A DNA stretch of 64,000 nt from Tetrapisispora phaffii CBS 4417. Taxonomy: Eukaryota > Ascomycota > Saccharomycetes > Saccharomycetales > Saccharomycetaceae. The stretch is taken from positions 682,001 to 746,000 of the forward strand of contig NC_016524.1 in assembly GCF_000236905.1 (NCBI RefSeq), written 5' to 3'. Both the position numbers and the translations under genes were made by a program. The notes under the pieces are model-generated. The model saw nothing but the letters and a program-made list of their open reading frames with translations. It had not been told where the DNA came from and made no database searches. Of the stretch, positions 1-10,676 are shown piece by piece. Numbering within the stretch: the first letter of the stretch is position 1; every line of letters begins with the position of its first letter.

Positions 1-252
1 ATTCTTGCAGGCACTATTGTTTCAGGTTGGTAACAATAATCTCCTAAAGAGGTAATATCTGGTATCGTATATTCACTTATACGTCCAGTGACATTTCCAA
101 CATGAACTTAAAGTGTCATAAACACTTAGTTCTGTCACATACACTACAAAAATTCTGACAGAGCAGTCTTCTTTAATGCCCATCGATTTAACACTTGTTC
201 CCAAAATATTTGTAATCCTATTAAGTAGACTACTGCTCCCAATGTAAAAATA

Positions 253-361
253 GGGCGTGTGGTCTAGTGGTATGATTCTCGCTTTGGGTATTTCCTTAGT
301 TTACACTAAGGATATAATTCAAATATGCGAGAGGCCCTGGGTTCAATTCCCAGCTCGCCCC
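253..361 (+). tRNA. tRNA-Pro(UGG) with intron
   Basis: The cloverleaf is complete. Acceptor GGGCGTG pairs with CTCGCCC, leaving one T-T mismatch as in the yeast gene. The anticodon stem is CTCGC/GCGAG. Anticodon TGG lies at 285-287, followed by G at 288, and the T arm is CTGGG-TTCAATT-CCCAG. A 37-nt intron at about 289-325 begins one base after the anticodon, the standard site for yeast tRNA introns. Box A and box B sequences are intact. A TTTT run at 364-367 would terminate Pol III. The gene reads proline CCA (and CCG by wobble) codons. C361 is taken as the discriminator base. Confidence 0.95.
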
Positions 362-695
362 CTTTTGTCACTTAACTTTTTAATAAATTATATGGAAATT
401 CTCTTAATAGTAAAAGTCACGGTAGTACCGTATATAACAAAATACACTAGTTTATATTTTTAATTGTCGTAATAACCGTTATTTTATTTAGCTATTCAAT
501 GTTATTTATTGCTATAGAACTATATTTTTATCCTACAGCATTCTAAGTTATTCTTATATGCTACGATGTATTTGGAACTCTAATGTAACAGAATCGAGTA
601 GAAACATTATATAAAAATAAGGTAAAAACATGCGTCATGAACGAACTCAAGATAATTAGTTTATGATTAGAGAGAAAGATAACATCCAGTTTCAG
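362..695. other. Intergenic, tRNA-Pro to RNR2 3' end
   Basis: AT-rich spacer holding the Pol III terminator just after the tRNA and the 3' flank of RNR2. I see no gene, LTR remnant or repeat in it. Confidence 0.6.
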
Positions 696-1901
696 TTAGA
701 AATCTTCTTCTAAAGAGAATGGGTTTTCTGATTCTGTGTTTGATGATTTGGAAATAACACCAGCAAATTGATAATCTGAAACTCTCTTTTCGAAGAAATT
801 GGTCTTACCTGCTAAGGAAATGTTTTCCATGAAATCGAATGGATTTTCAACCTTAAAGTATTTTTTGTTACCGAATGCAACCAATAGTCTATCAGCGACG
901 AATTCGACGTATTGGTTCATTAAATCAGCATTCATACCTAGTAAAGAAACTGGTAAAGCATCCAAGAAATATCTTTTTTCAATTTCAACAGCTTCGGTGA
1001 CGATTTTTTCGACAATCTCTGGAGATGGTTTATTTTTAATATGACTGAATAATATGCAGGCAAAGTCCGTGTGCAAACCTTCATCTCTGCAGATCAATTC
1101 ATTGGAGAAAGTCAAACCTGGCATTAAACCTCTCTTCTTTAACCAAAAGATAGAGGCGAAGGAACCTGAGAAGAAGACACCTTCAATAGCAGCAAAAGCT
1201 ACCAGTCTTTCAGCAAACAAAGCTTCTGAGTCGTTGATCCATCTTAGTGCCCATTCGGCTTTTTCTTTAATTTGCGGGATGGTTTCGATTGCGTTGAATA
1301 AGAATTGAGATTCTTTTGGATCCTTGACATAAGTATCGATCAATAGTGAGTAAGTTTCCGAGTGAATGTTTTCAATCATGATTTGGAAACCGTAGAACAA
1401 TTTAGCTTCTGGAATCTTAGCCTCAACGGAGAAATTCTCGGTTAAATTTTCGTTGACAATACCGTCAGAAGCAGCAAAGAAAGCCAAGACTCTCGAAATG
1501 AAGAACTTTTCATTCTCATTCATTCTGTTATTCCAATCGTGCAAATCCTTACCCAAATCGATTTCTTCAGCAGTCCAAAAGGAGGCTTCAGCTCTCTTGT
1601 AGGCTTCGTAGACGTCTGGATACTTAATTGGGTAAAGAACCTTTCTAGAGTCATCCTCCACCAGTAAAGGTTCTGATTTTTCCAGTTCCTTCAATTTATG
1701 TCTCTGGACTCTATGTTTAGCCATGAATTGCTTATGTTCTTCGGCAGCTTTCGATAATCTTAATTGCAAAGCTTCTTCATCGAATTTGTTTTCTTTTAAA
1801 GCATCTAGGGTCTTACCTAAATTTGCCTTTGAATCTTTCAATTCCAAATCAGATAAAGCTGAAGCAGCAACCTTTGAAGGCGTTTCTTTTGGAGGAGCCA
1901 T
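696..1901 (-). CDS. RNR2: Ribonucleotide reductase small subunit Rnr2 (beta)
   Basis: Class I ribonucleotide reductase small subunit, 401 aa (S. cerevisiae Rnr2 is 399). It carries the diiron-tyrosyl radical that the large subunit needs to reduce NDPs to dNDPs. All metal ligands are visible: D146 in AASDGI, E177 and H180 in MIENIHSE, E240 in AAIEGVFF, and E274 and H277 in [10 protein letters not shown]. The radical tyrosine is Y184. The C-terminus ends in an acidic, aromatic tail (SLEEDF), the segment that docks on the large subunit. The start is an ATG with no in-frame upstream candidate. Its paralogue RNR4 lies just upstream on the same strand, about 950 bp away. The promoter region contains a GC-rich island (2376-2715). 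Confidence 0.97.
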   Translation of the reverse strand: MAPPKETPSKVAASALSDLELKDSKANLGKTLDALKENKFDEEALQLRLSKAAEEHKQFMAKHRVQRHKLKELEKSEPLLVEDDSRKVLYPIKYPDVYEAYKRAEASFWTAEEIDLGKDLHDWNNRMNENEKFFISRVLAFFAASDGIVNENLTENFSVEAKIPEAKLFYGFQIMIENIHSETYSLLIDTYVKDPKESQFLFNAIETIPQIKEKAEWALRWINDSEALFAERLVAFAAIEGVFFSGSFASIFWLKKRGLMPGLTFSNELICRDEGLHTDFACILFSHIKNKPSPEIVEKIVTEAVEIEKRYFLDALPVSLLGMNADLMNQYVEFVADRLLVAFGNKKYFKVENPFDFMENISLAGKTNFFEKRVSDYQFAGVISKSSNTESENPFSLEEDF

Positions 1902-2856
1902 AATAAAAGTATGTGGTGGATGTGGACGGTGATATCAGTATACGTAATAAAAAGCCAAATCCCTTTAATTTCGTAATAACACCAGATCAATCAACAGTAG
2001 ATAAAGATGTGTATATATGTATGTATCAGTTGGAAAAGAACAACCTATATATACAATAAGTGCGAAAAAATAATAACAATAAACAATAATATCAATTATA
2101 GAATTAGTAATGATTAGAATAAATCAAGGTAATAAAATAGAGTGTAAAAAATTTTTTAATTACGAAATAAAAGTTGCATGCACCTCTTATGTTTAAGCTG
2201 TACAAACTAAATGAAATTTGAATGTTAAACCATCTAAAGTATGGTGAATGTTAAAAACTGAAAAGTTTAAAAGGTCAAAAGTTTTGAGAAGACAGAAATG
2301 GCCAAAACCCGTTTTACGAAAAATTGAAAAATTGGGAAACGAAAAAAAGAAACGCGCAAAAGAAACAACATGGTGTGCAGAGGGCAGTGAGACGGCGCAG
2401 GGACAAGGGAGAAGGGAGAAGTGCGCAGGCTGGGTTGCATGTGGTCGTACGGCAGGTGCGCTGGGCGGGAGCAGTAGCGGGGAGGGATTACGGTAAGATG
2501 TTCGCATGGGACACAACTGTCGCAGTTATGCACACTGCAGGTGCGTCTTAGTGGACAGAAAGTGGTGCGGCAATTTGTGTGGTATTGCGGTATGGTGTGG
2601 GTCATGCGGCGTGTTCATAGTGTTATTGTTAAAGAGACGTAGGATGCCATTGGTGTCCTGTGAAAGTGTTGCAGGAGTGATCGATGTCCGGTTTTGCGGC
2701 CCACTTCCAAGACTGCTAAGAGCTGCAATTAATTAAATATACACCACTTACTTTCGTAACATTCTTCTATTGAGCAACTACATATAATACATAAACTAAT
2801 AACTTTCTACAATATTATGCATAATACGTAAATTCGATTCTCCTGCATTGAAACGT
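1902..2856. other. Intergenic RNR4/RNR2 with GC-rich island
   Basis: This spacer holds the RNR2 promoter. The first 470 bp are AT-rich. About 2376-2715 is markedly GC-rich, with G-rich top-strand words such as GTGCGC, GGCGGGAGC and GGTGCGG. The ORFs there lack recognisable protein features and start within biased sequence, so I do not call a gene. I looked for Rfx1/Crt1 X-boxes (GTTGCC-NN-GGCAAC type), expected for RNR genes, and saw no convincing full site. Confidence 0.5.
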
Positions 2857-3915
2857 TTAAAAATCTTCAGTCATAGAGAAGTTAGCTTCACCGTCTTTCT
2901 TCTCGTTGGTAGATGTCTGAGCAATGTCACTGGCTTTATGGTAGTCAGCCACTTTTTTGGCAAATGAGTTGGTGTTACCTGGAATTGCAACTTTTTCCAT
3001 GAATGGGAATGGATTAGCCACGTTATATTCTTTTTCGGCACCAAAGGATACCAATAAGAAATCGGCTACATGTTCAATTAATTGTTCCATCTCGGCTATT
3101 TTCAAACCAAACTTCTCAATTGGTAATGTATCTTTTAACGAGGCCTTTTCGATCTTGACTGCATCAGTAATGATTCTATTCACAACAACTGGGTCGACGT
3201 CATGTTTCAAATGGGCGTACATCAAACTTTGGAAATCGGTGTGTAGGGCACGGTCTCTGAACATGTTTTGGACACCCTTTTGGAGGCCTGGGAATAACTT
3301 GCCACCCTTTGGAGAAAAGATACTGGCGTATGCAGCAAGGGAGAAGATACCTTGGACTGCAGCAAAAGCAATTAGTTTTTCGCCGAATAAATGGTCCTCG
3401 TTTTCAAACCAAGTCTTGGCGTATTCTAATTTGTCATTGATGTTGCTCAATTTCTTTAAGTCATCGAACATGGAAACTCTCTTACCGTTGTCCTTGATAA
3501 TAGCATCAATTATTAAAGAGTAAACTTCTTGATGGATATTGTCCAACATGATTTGAAAACCATAGAAACATTTGGCTTCTGGGATCTGTACTTCAGCAGA
3601 TAAGTTCTCAGTCAAGTTTAATTTGTCCATGTCATTGGAAGCAAATAATGCTAATAATCTAGTGATATATTCCTTTTCATCTTCACTAATTTCTTCACCA
3701 TTGAAGTTTTCAATATCCTTGGTAAAATCTAATTCTTCAGCAGTCCAAAACAAAGCTTCACGTTGCTTGTAAGCATCATATACTTCATGATATTTGATTG
3801 GAAATAAGACGAATCTGCGATGGTTCTCGATTAAAATAACCTCATCCTTTTGCGACTCTTTAAGTAAATGACGTTTAGCTTTATGCTCGGCAAAAAATTC
3901 AGTGATACTAGACAT
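2857..3915 (-). CDS. RNR4: Ribonucleotide reductase small subunit paralogue Rnr4 (beta-prime)
   Basis: 352 aa; S. cerevisiae Rnr4 is 345 aa. Rnr4 forms a heterodimer with Rnr2 and helps it fold and assemble its metal cofactor, but carries no functional diiron site itself. The sequence agrees. Relative to Rnr2 the N-terminus is about 50 aa shorter. Three metal ligands are changed: E to D at 125 (MLDNIH), E to Q at 188 (AAVQGIF) and E to R at 222 (FRDRALH). D95, H128 and H225 remain, and the radical-position tyrosine remains as Y132. The C-terminal tail (NFSMTEDF) resembles that of Rnr2. It sits head-to-tail with RNR2, whereas the two genes are on different chromosomes in S. cerevisiae. Confidence 0.96.
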   Translation of the reverse strand: MSSITEFFAEHKAKRHLLKESQKDEVILIENHRRFVLFPIKYHEVYDAYKQREALFWTAEELDFTKDIENFNGEEISEDEKEYITRLLALFASNDMDKLNLTENLSAEVQIPEAKCFYGFQIMLDNIHQEVYSLIIDAIIKDNGKRVSMFDDLKKLSNINDKLEYAKTWFENEDHLFGEKLIAFAAVQGIFSLAAYASIFSPKGGKLFPGLQKGVQNMFRDRALHTDFQSLMYAHLKHDVDPVVVNRIITDAVKIEKASLKDTLPIEKFGLKIAEMEQLIEHVADFLLVSFGAEKEYNVANPFPFMEKVAIPGNTNSFAKKVADYHKASDIAQTSTNEKKDGEANFSMTEDF

Positions 3916-4959
3916 GGTTTTCCTTTATAATGTGTTTATTTTTATTAAAGAAGTAAAGTGTGAAAATGATATCTGTAACGCAATAATAAATCCTTCAAGA
4001 CCAACTATAATATAAGTTTACTCTCTTAAAAACAATTTATTAAATATGAAAATATTAATAAATTTTCTGATTTATAAATTATTTATCCTTACTAAAGTTA
4101 AAAAGTGAAAAAAAAACAAGAAACCGTTATGATGGAAATGAAAAGCCTGTAATGGTAATAGGTAATTTAGTTTAAATTAATGTCATTTTAACGATGTAAT
4201 TGAAAAGTAGTAGAGCATTGAAATCTTGAAAGTTATAGTTTGAATTCTCACATGATTAATATTTATGCATTGGGGATTTTTAGTACACGTAGTGCATGTA
4301 TTGCTTTAACTGAACATTATTTAAATTGTTAATGTGAAAATTTTTCGAAAATACTAAAACGTACAAATTGAATTCTTTAAAAAAAATTTCATTACCTAAC
4401 AAATGTATGTGCTTTTTTAGTGGTTAAAGCTAGTTAAAGGAAGAGAAGAAAACCTCAGATAAACGTTTACAGTATTCCATCAGTTACTACTTTTTTTTAT
4501 TGAACGGTATGACTGTGCTTCTCAGTTAAGAAAGCAATGGACTATACTAGACATTGTTTTCTTTCTATAAGTCTAATTGATACCCACAAATATTTGTAAG
4601 TATCATTTAGTCTTCTATGTAGTCGTATGTTTTTATGATTCCGATTATATACATGGCGATACTTGCTACTTCAGTATGCGTACAGTGAAGGTTACCTAAA
4701 TATATTTGCCATTATTAACTGTAATTGAATTACATACATATGTTAAATGATACTTTCAAAGTAACGGCACTTACTGTTCATAATTATGTGTAATCTTGTG
4801 TATGTAGTTTGAAATTGAAATGAGAATTTAGTTGCCGATCTCTATGCTAAATGAATGCAACTTAATATTAAAAACTTAAATGAAAAAATATAAATATTGA
4901 TTATTGAGAAAGGAGAGCTAATGCATGATACCAGTTATGATGTGTTGATTTGATTTCTT
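3916..4959. other. Intergenic, RNR4 promoter side
   Basis: About 1 kb of AT-rich sequence between the RNR4 start and the tail of the F-box gene. It should hold the RNR4 promoter and the F-box terminator. I see no ORF with protein character, no RNA gene and no repeat. Confidence 0.5.
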
Positions 4960-5154
4960 CTAAAAAGCTGAAATTTTTCTTGTCAATGTGTCCAAAGGAT
5001 CATTTCCCTTTTCATCTCTGATCGGTTTACTTTTAGTTGACCATCCAGTTAGATTAGTTTTAAAATCACAATGGTAGAATATTGGCTCGAAGATACGCTC
5101 TTGGTTTTCTTCTACCACAACAGTTGGAATATCGTTCAACATTAAAAACCTTAA
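4960..5154 (-). other. Probable frameshifted C-terminal continuation of the F-box gene
   Basis: A 60-codon ATG frame opens 8 nt beyond the F-box stop codon, in another frame. It encodes protein-like sequence (ERIFEPIFYHCDFKTN, then GNDPLDTLTRKISAF). The F-box frame ends in the context TTT-AAA-AAT-TAA. One extra A in the A5 run (T5 at 5155-5159 on the top strand) would remove that stop and join the two frames, adding about 66 residues. I therefore read this as the true C-terminus, displaced by a sequencing indel or a recent mutation. A separate tiny gene is possible but less likely. Confidence 0.55.
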
Positions 5155-6761
5155 TTTTTAAATCTCGATAAAAATGTAATATATGTGGACTTGTATTGGT
5201 GTATCAAAGCATGGTAACAATCGATAACATCCTTTTCTGACAATGGATCGTGCGGTAATTCATATGTGATTTCTTCAATTTCTTCTTCCGAATTCCCACT
5301 TTCATTTTGGTCATCAAGTACAACTTTTTTCTCTTTCTTAAGTATTAATTGATCTCTGCTTTGCCTATATGCCCATAAATTTGTGTTAATTCGTTTTACA
5401 AATTCTTTTAAATTCATCGGTTGCGTTCTAACACTTGGATAGTAATCACAAGCCTTTGAATAGGGTAATAATGAAAGACATCTCATCATTTTATAAATAT
5501 CTTTACTGGCTATATCACTAATATCCTCAAAGATATAGTCTTCCTCAAATAAAAATATTTTCTTCTTAAGAATTTCCTTGAATACATAATCACATTTGTC
5601 GCAATTACATGTTTGTGTGAGAATAAATCTATTTTCTGAATTTATATCAAATGTATCATCAATTCCACTAGATACTTTCCCCAATGATATTATGGAAGGG
5701 TCTAATCCTTGGAATCTTAGGTCCATGAATTGAAGATATCTACAGTATGTCGTTATCGCTATGAAAATTTCTGGGTTTGTTGATTCAGGCACAAAATCCT
5801 CTAAGAAATCCATTTTTAGTCTTTTCAAATTTTTTAACCTCTTAAATAAGGAAACAATCAATCTTGTTTTTTGTTTTATGGAAATTAGTGACAAATCCTC
5901 TATATTTGTAAATTCTTTGAAATCATTTACCATTTCAATTTCTCTGTCTAACAATGTTTGATTCCAAGATATAACGGTAAGCACTTTTAAGGTCCTTACA
6001 TCAAAAATCTCAGATAACTTCGTAAATTCATATTTAGACAATGGTTTAGTGAAATATTCATTCTGATAAAACTCTGATCTCCAGTGTAACTTCAAATCTA
6101 CAATTTGTAATTTATTCTTCAATGGATAAAGATAGTTAAATAGCTTTACAGGATCGATGAAAAGTGTCATATGAGATAACCTTGATGATATTCTGTTCTT
6201 CAAAAATAATTTAGCGTTCGGTATATAGTCAGGACTGACGGGTACTTCTGGTAAAGCATTTGGAGGTGCTAAATCAAAACTGATTACCTGTCTTTTAGCT
6301 ATTTTTCCATGCATAATTATATCATTACAATTTGGATCAGTGATATTTTCTAACCTTGTAACTGATTCACCTTTATCGCATAAAATATTCAGTATACGCT
6401 TCTGTAACTGTGAATCTAAATCCCAATTTATTCTAATCCAAGTAATGGAATTACGACATAGACTAACATTCTCCAGAGTCTCGATTAGTTGTTCTAATCT
6501 TTTATTTGCAATCTCTCTAGAGTCCTTTTCAGATAAAGATGATGGTATGTTAATCAGTGACCAATTAATTGCCAAATTTATATAATCACTCTTAACAACG
6601 TTGGAATCATTCAAATATATTCTATTATACAATAACTGTGTTGCAATTTTATGATAATACTTGTTTAGAAGACATAGATTCAGTCTGTCAGCTTGAGGTA
6701 AATGCGAAAACACTTCTTTAACTAATTCATCTGGTAATAAATGTAATGGAAATTGTGACAT
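5151..6761 (-). CDS. F-box protein, likely SCF ubiquitin ligase substrate adaptor
   Basis: 536 aa as read, about 600 if the downstream frame (4960-5154) belongs to it. An F-box lies at residues 5-48 (PLHLLPDELVKEVFSHLPQ then RLNLCLLNKYYHKIA), the segment that binds Skp1 in SCF E3 ligases. The rest is a long, leucine-rich region without clear LRR periodicity. It has a CNCDKCDYVF cysteine cluster near residue 385 and an acidic stretch near 490 (NESGNSEEEIEEI). Yeast has several F-box proteins of this size (Das1/YJL149W, YDR131C, YMR258C). DAS1 lies near VPS35 in S. cerevisiae, so it is a positional candidate, but I cannot assign it by sequence. The substrate is unknown. Confidence 0.75.
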   Translation of the reverse strand: MSQFPLHLLPDELVKEVFSHLPQADRLNLCLLNKYYHKIATQLLYNRIYLNDSNVVKSDYINLAINWSLINIPSSLSEKDSREIANKRLEQLIETLENVSLCRNSITWIRINWDLDSQLQKRILNILCDKGESVTRLENITDPNCNDIIMHGKIAKRQVISFDLAPPNALPEVPVSPDYIPNAKLFLKNRISSRLSHMTLFIDPVKLFNYLYPLKNKLQIVDLKLHWRSEFYQNEYFTKPLSKYEFTKLSEIFDVRTLKVLTVISWNQTLLDREIEMVNDFKEFTNIEDLSLISIKQKTRLIVSLFKRLKNLKRLKMDFLEDFVPESTNPEIFIAITTYCRYLQFMDLRFQGLDPSIISLGKVSSGIDDTFDINSENRFILTQTCNCDKCDYVFKEILKKKIFLFEEDYIFEDISDIASKDIYKMMRCLSLLPYSKACDYYPSVRTQPMNLKEFVKRINTNLWAYRQSRDQLILKKEKKVVLDDQNESGNSEEEIEEITYELPHDPLSEKDVIDCYHALIHQYKSTYITFLSRFKN

Positions 6762-7542
6762 ATTTGAACAATAAAAAATCCAGGTAAAATGCTTATATGA
6801 GTATCCTTTTAGTCTTCAGGCTGGGATATACTGTTAAAAGATCTATATGTATTTCTTGATTGGGTTATATCTTCGAATGCTATTGTTAACTAAAGCACAA
6901 AAGTATCGTAAATCAAAATATAAAAATTATGTTATAAGTGTGTTCACTGTATTATTTTTTAAGTTTCTGTTTTTTTCTTCTTGCTCTTGTTACTCTCCAA
7001 TAACCACTATATTTAATTGACTATAATATTTAAATAGCAACATCCAACTACTCTGCCAACGATACCGTTTCAGTAATTAAATCTACCCAACTAATATAAT
7101 ATACATACATCTGTATATATCCTATTTAATTTCCAATCATTTCAGTGGTTGGTTATAGTTATCGTTTTAGACTTAGTAAGACAATATTGAATTATTAGAA
7201 AGAGGGTAAAACCTCAGAGATGCATAAGACATAAGATAAAGAGAACCAGTTGTTTGGGCTATCTACACCATTATACAAGATATAGGTATATGATTCTTGT
7301 TGATTTCAGAAGTATCATACTGTATTTTATTAAGCATGTGTCCATGTACTAGTTGTTGTTGTTTTTTCTCTGAATAAAAAACCATATATATTGAAGAATA
7401 GTTAAATGAATATCGCTAATATTTTATTATATACAAACACTAGTTATTATTGGCGTTTATGTACTATAGTTGTGACCTACTGTAAACAGTGGTGGATCTT
7501 GCCGTGTTTTCTTTTGATGTCGATGTTGTCTGTTGTGTTGTT
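6762..7542. other. Intergenic, F-box promoter and PAM17 3' flank
   Basis: AT-rich spacer of 780 bp. Short T-rich tracts occur (for example near 7350). I see no gene, RNA or palindrome. Confidence 0.5.
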
Positions 7543-8109
7543 TTACAAGAATTCTTTTGCTTTTCTTCTGTAAGCATGACAATCTCTTAACCATTGTCTA
7601 TATTCTTTAATAGATCCTATCTTTTCACCGTAATAATCTGGAACTGGATTACTAAAGGATTGGGAAGATGCATCCACTCTATTTGAGATGATTTTCTTCA
7701 AGAATTCTTTGTTTTTGGCGGTGTAACTTTTCAATTTCTTTGAATGACCAACATTAAAAATCTGAGAACCCAACAATGGGCCAAATAAATAGCCCAAAGT
7801 ACCAGAAGCTATCAACCCTGCGGAAATCGCCACTAAAGGATCAAATCCTAATAATGTTTGCGTTGGATCGATCTGCATAGTCGACAAGTACGCCCATGAT
7901 AAATTACTACCTACCAAAGCTGTAAAGATCGATGAACCAACATTAATCTTTCTTTCTGTTCTTCTCAAAGCAAAAAAATCCGCCCAAGTTAGCCCCTTAG
8001 CATCTTCACTTGTTTGAGATGTAACTGGAGCCTTAGCACTCAATGATCTAATCGACCAGATTGGTTTGGTTAGTTGTAACGTAGATTTCCTAACAGTTGA
8101 AGATAACAT
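7543..8109 (-). CDS. PAM17: Mitochondrial import motor subunit Pam17
   Basis: 188 aa from the ATG at 8109 (S. cerevisiae Pam17 is 197 aa). The open frame extends 16 codons further, but only from a TTG, so the ATG is the start. The N-terminus (MLSSTVRKST, then SIRSLSAK) is a positively charged mitochondrial presequence. Two hydrophobic segments follow, at about residues 60-80 and 90-115 (DPLVAISAGLIASGTLGYLF), matching the two membrane spans of Pam17 in the inner membrane. The family stabilises the Pam16-Pam18 part of the TIM23 presequence translocase. It neighbours CCP1 on the same strand, as in S. cerevisiae (YKR065C, YKR066C), which supports the assignment. Confidence 0.93.
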   Translation of the reverse strand: MLSSTVRKSTLQLTKPIWSIRSLSAKAPVTSQTSEDAKGLTWADFFALRRTERKINVGSSIFTALVGSNLSWAYLSTMQIDPTQTLLGFDPLVAISAGLIASGTLGYLFGPLLGSQIFNVGHSKKLKSYTAKNKEFLKKIISNRVDASSQSFSNPVPDYYGEKIGSIKEYRQWLRDCHAYRRKAKEFL

Positions 8110-8692
8110 TATTTCTTTGCGATACGATACGATGCAGCACTTTTTTAGACCTTGCAATCTTATAAAATCTTATTACAAAATCAATCAAAGAAACTCACAC
8201 GAACTATTCAGTAACACAATTGTGCATATATAAATAGATATAAGTTTATATTATCAATTGTACTGGTTAATTACAAACAATGATCCTTGTTTTCATCATA
8301 AGCATGTGGTTTCCAATCTAATATTTGACTTATTTTCATTAAAAAAATATATTTAAAAAACAATTTAAAGGCCAACTTTTGATAATATAACCAATTTAAG
8401 GCTATGGTCTAAAAAGAATAATTATTAGTTTATCTTATAAAGCTTTTGGATGGATAAATATCTAGATAAATAAATAAATAGTTTATTAACATTGATAATT
8501 TACTTATCTACATGTTAAAATATAATACGTGTGCATGTTTAGTTGATTTTTCTGTTTTATTTCATTAGTAATTGTAATTGTGTGTTCTTTTGCTGTTTTT
8601 TTCCTGCTATAGACATTGCAAAAGAATGAATATTGACGTACATAAGGTTCTATAAGATTAGAATGATAATTGTTTGTTTTTTATCAGTTGTT
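8110..8692. other. Intergenic, PAM17 promoter and CCP1 3' flank
   Basis: 580 bp of strongly AT-rich sequence with TAAATAAATAAATA-like low complexity near 8465. No gene or RNA seen. Confidence 0.5.
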
Positions 8693-9775
8693 TTATTCTT
8701 GTTCGTCTAAGGTCTTAAAGATGAATGGTTTTTGATCCTTTGGGAAAGTAATACCATTTTCCAATAATCTAGCGAAAACGTTACTAAAATCTTTGAAGAA
8801 AACGTCTTGGTTAGCAGCATATTCTTCAACAATCTTCTTAAATGTACCATCTTCAATTAAAGAATGGTCAGCTGGTAACATCATGTAACCCTTTGGAGAA
8901 TTCCATTGGTAGTTACCAGCAGCATTCTTTTCCCATTTCCAATTTTCAGTTAATAAATTGACGAAGAATTCATTGGAAAAGACATTGGAGGCAGCGCCCC
9001 ATGGACCATCGAAACCAGAGTTGGCTAAATGAGTTCTACCAAGACAGTGGCAACCCATTAGAGCAACTATATCTCTATCGTTCAAGAAATTCAATCTGCC
9101 GTAGTAGGATCTGACATAAGTAGCATCACCATTAGCGTCCGGTAATCTACCGTTTTCTGGACCTTCATCTTCGTCCTTGTTGACTCTTCCGTTTCTCCAA
9201 GGAATCTTTGGACCTTGGGCTTCTTGAATAGCAGCGACACCAGCCAAGGTGTATAAATCACCATGGGAGATCCATGGGAATTGAGTTTGAATCGGGTCTA
9301 AGAATGCCTTAGCAGTATGTAAACCTGCATTAGAAGGGTCATTCAATTCTTTTGCATGTCTCATGGTACCACCGTGAGAACCACCGGTACCGGACTCCTT
9401 ATCATAAGTACCGGAAGAATGCCAAGCAATTCTGACCAAGATTGGAATGTAACCGATGTAGCCATCGTGTTCATCTTCGTCTTGAATCTTCTTTGCAATG
9501 ACATTGTAAATTTTTTGATAATCTTCGATAGTCTTAGTCTTATCAGGATTAGCGACATTTGGATGGGAAGCAGAAGCAGCACCAATACCGAATAAACCAG
9601 CCTTAGTGAATCTACTAAAGTTGTTATGACGGTTGTTGTTGTTGTTGTTATTGCTGTTATTGTAACTGAATTTAGAAAATTCAGATTGAGATGCCATGGA
9701 GGCAGCTGCAGCTGCACCAGCAACGGCACCAAATAAATAAACCGATCTTTTATTCAAAGTTCTAGCGAATGACAT
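8693..9775 (-). CDS. CCP1: Cytochrome c peroxidase, mitochondrial intermembrane space
   Basis: 360 aa; reduces H2O2 using electrons from cytochrome c. The heme-site residues are present: distal R115, W118 and H119 (VRIAWHSSG), proximal H249 (GRTHLANSG), the radical tryptophan W259 (GPWGAA) and D303 (LPADHSL). The N-terminus has the bipartite targeting signal of Ccp1: a basic presequence, then a hydrophobic Ala/Gly stretch at residues 13-27 ([13 protein letters not shown]), which in yeast is processed by the m-AAA protease and Pcp1. A poly-Asn insertion lies at about residues 39-52. MGCHCLG just before the proximal His has two cysteines where alanines are usual (MGAHALG). It pairs with PAM17 as in S. 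cerevisiae. Confidence 0.97.
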   Translation of the reverse strand: MSFARTLNKRSVYLFGAVAGAAAAASMASQSEFSKFSYNNSNNNNNNNRHNNFSRFTKAGLFGIGAASASHPNVANPDKTKTIEDYQKIYNVIAKKIQDEDEHDGYIGYIPILVRIAWHSSGTYDKESGTGGSHGGTMRHAKELNDPSNAGLHTAKAFLDPIQTQFPWISHGDLYTLAGVAAIQEAQGPKIPWRNGRVNKDEDEGPENGRLPDANGDATYVRSYYGRLNFLNDRDIVALMGCHCLGRTHLANSGFDGPWGAASNVFSNEFFVNLLTENWKWEKNAAGNYQWNSPKGYMMLPADHSLIEDGTFKKIVEEYAANQDVFFKDFSNVFARLLENGITFPKDQKPFIFKTLDEQE

Positions 9776-10676
9776 TCTTAAACCGTTCTATGGTTCTTTA
9801 TAATTCAAGAACAAATAGAAGCTAAAAGTACATAAACTACTGTTTCAACAAGAATAAAAGGTAAGAGATAAAAGTTCGAATACATAAAAAACACATCCAT
9901 TATATATACTTATAATTACTAATAACACGATTACCATAAACTTTTCACTGGTTACTTCCACAAACCTTAAAGGGACGAGCAGGAAACAATAGGATTAGTA
10001 AACCTTTTTGAAAGATCTCGATCCAAGAAATGAATTATCTTAGCGTGTTTTCCGTTATAAAGGATAAGTTAATATACTTCCCAAGAGAGAGAACAACGAA
10101 AAGCCAGATGTTCTTCTAGTCATTGTCCAACCTACCACGCATCAGCAAACCATGAATCACTCCAACAATAACTTTTCGTTACTTTCTTTACTTCAAACGT
10201 TACGAAATCTTAGTAAAAATTTTCTCAGCCAGATCTCTTCGTGATCATTGCAAGAAGAACAAGACCCTGAAGAAACTGGAACTAATATCTCAACATGTTG
10301 TTTGGTACAAAGTTTGTGAAGAGTAGTGAGCTGTCTTGCATATTGTTGTAATGAGCAATATACTTCATCAGTTGGGTTTCTTCTACAGACGCATTTTTTT
10401 ATTGCAGTTCTTGTTCTTGGTAGAGATAATAATAGCAGTTACTATAAAAGGGCAAATTGTATGTATGTGTGTATAGGCTAACAATCATATACATTTGAGA
10501 TTATCGATTAATGCAATTTACAGTACAAGAAGTCTAATTGTAGATTTCTTAACTACGGTATCTCCATTGCAAATAAAACTGCTCAACGGGAGATTCAACA
10601 TTCGAAACAATGCGTTGAGTCGGATGAGTGTACAGACTACTCTTATTGCAGTTGACAGATGTCTATGGATGCACGT

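Noticed and set aside
1..252. Ty or LTR remnant beside the tRNA gene
   Set aside because: tRNA flanks are Ty targets, but I see no TG...CA-ended LTR, target-site duplication or Ty coding sequence here or near other genes.
2193..2736. Several overlapping ORFs on both strands in the GC-rich island
   Set aside because: They overlap in many frames, lack family features and start within biased sequence. GC-rich DNA has few stop codons by chance.
1902..2856. Rfx1/Crt1 X-boxes in the RNR2 promoter
   Set aside because: Only half-site resemblances (GTTGC, GGCAA) are present; no full X-box with proper spacing was found by eye.
8110..8157. Longer PAM17 N-terminus (also for MRPL38, ERG20 and MNN5)
   Set aside because: The longer frames begin at TTG or another non-ATG codon. 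The ATG starts at 8109, 24457, 26856 and 55793 give the expected family N-termini and lengths.
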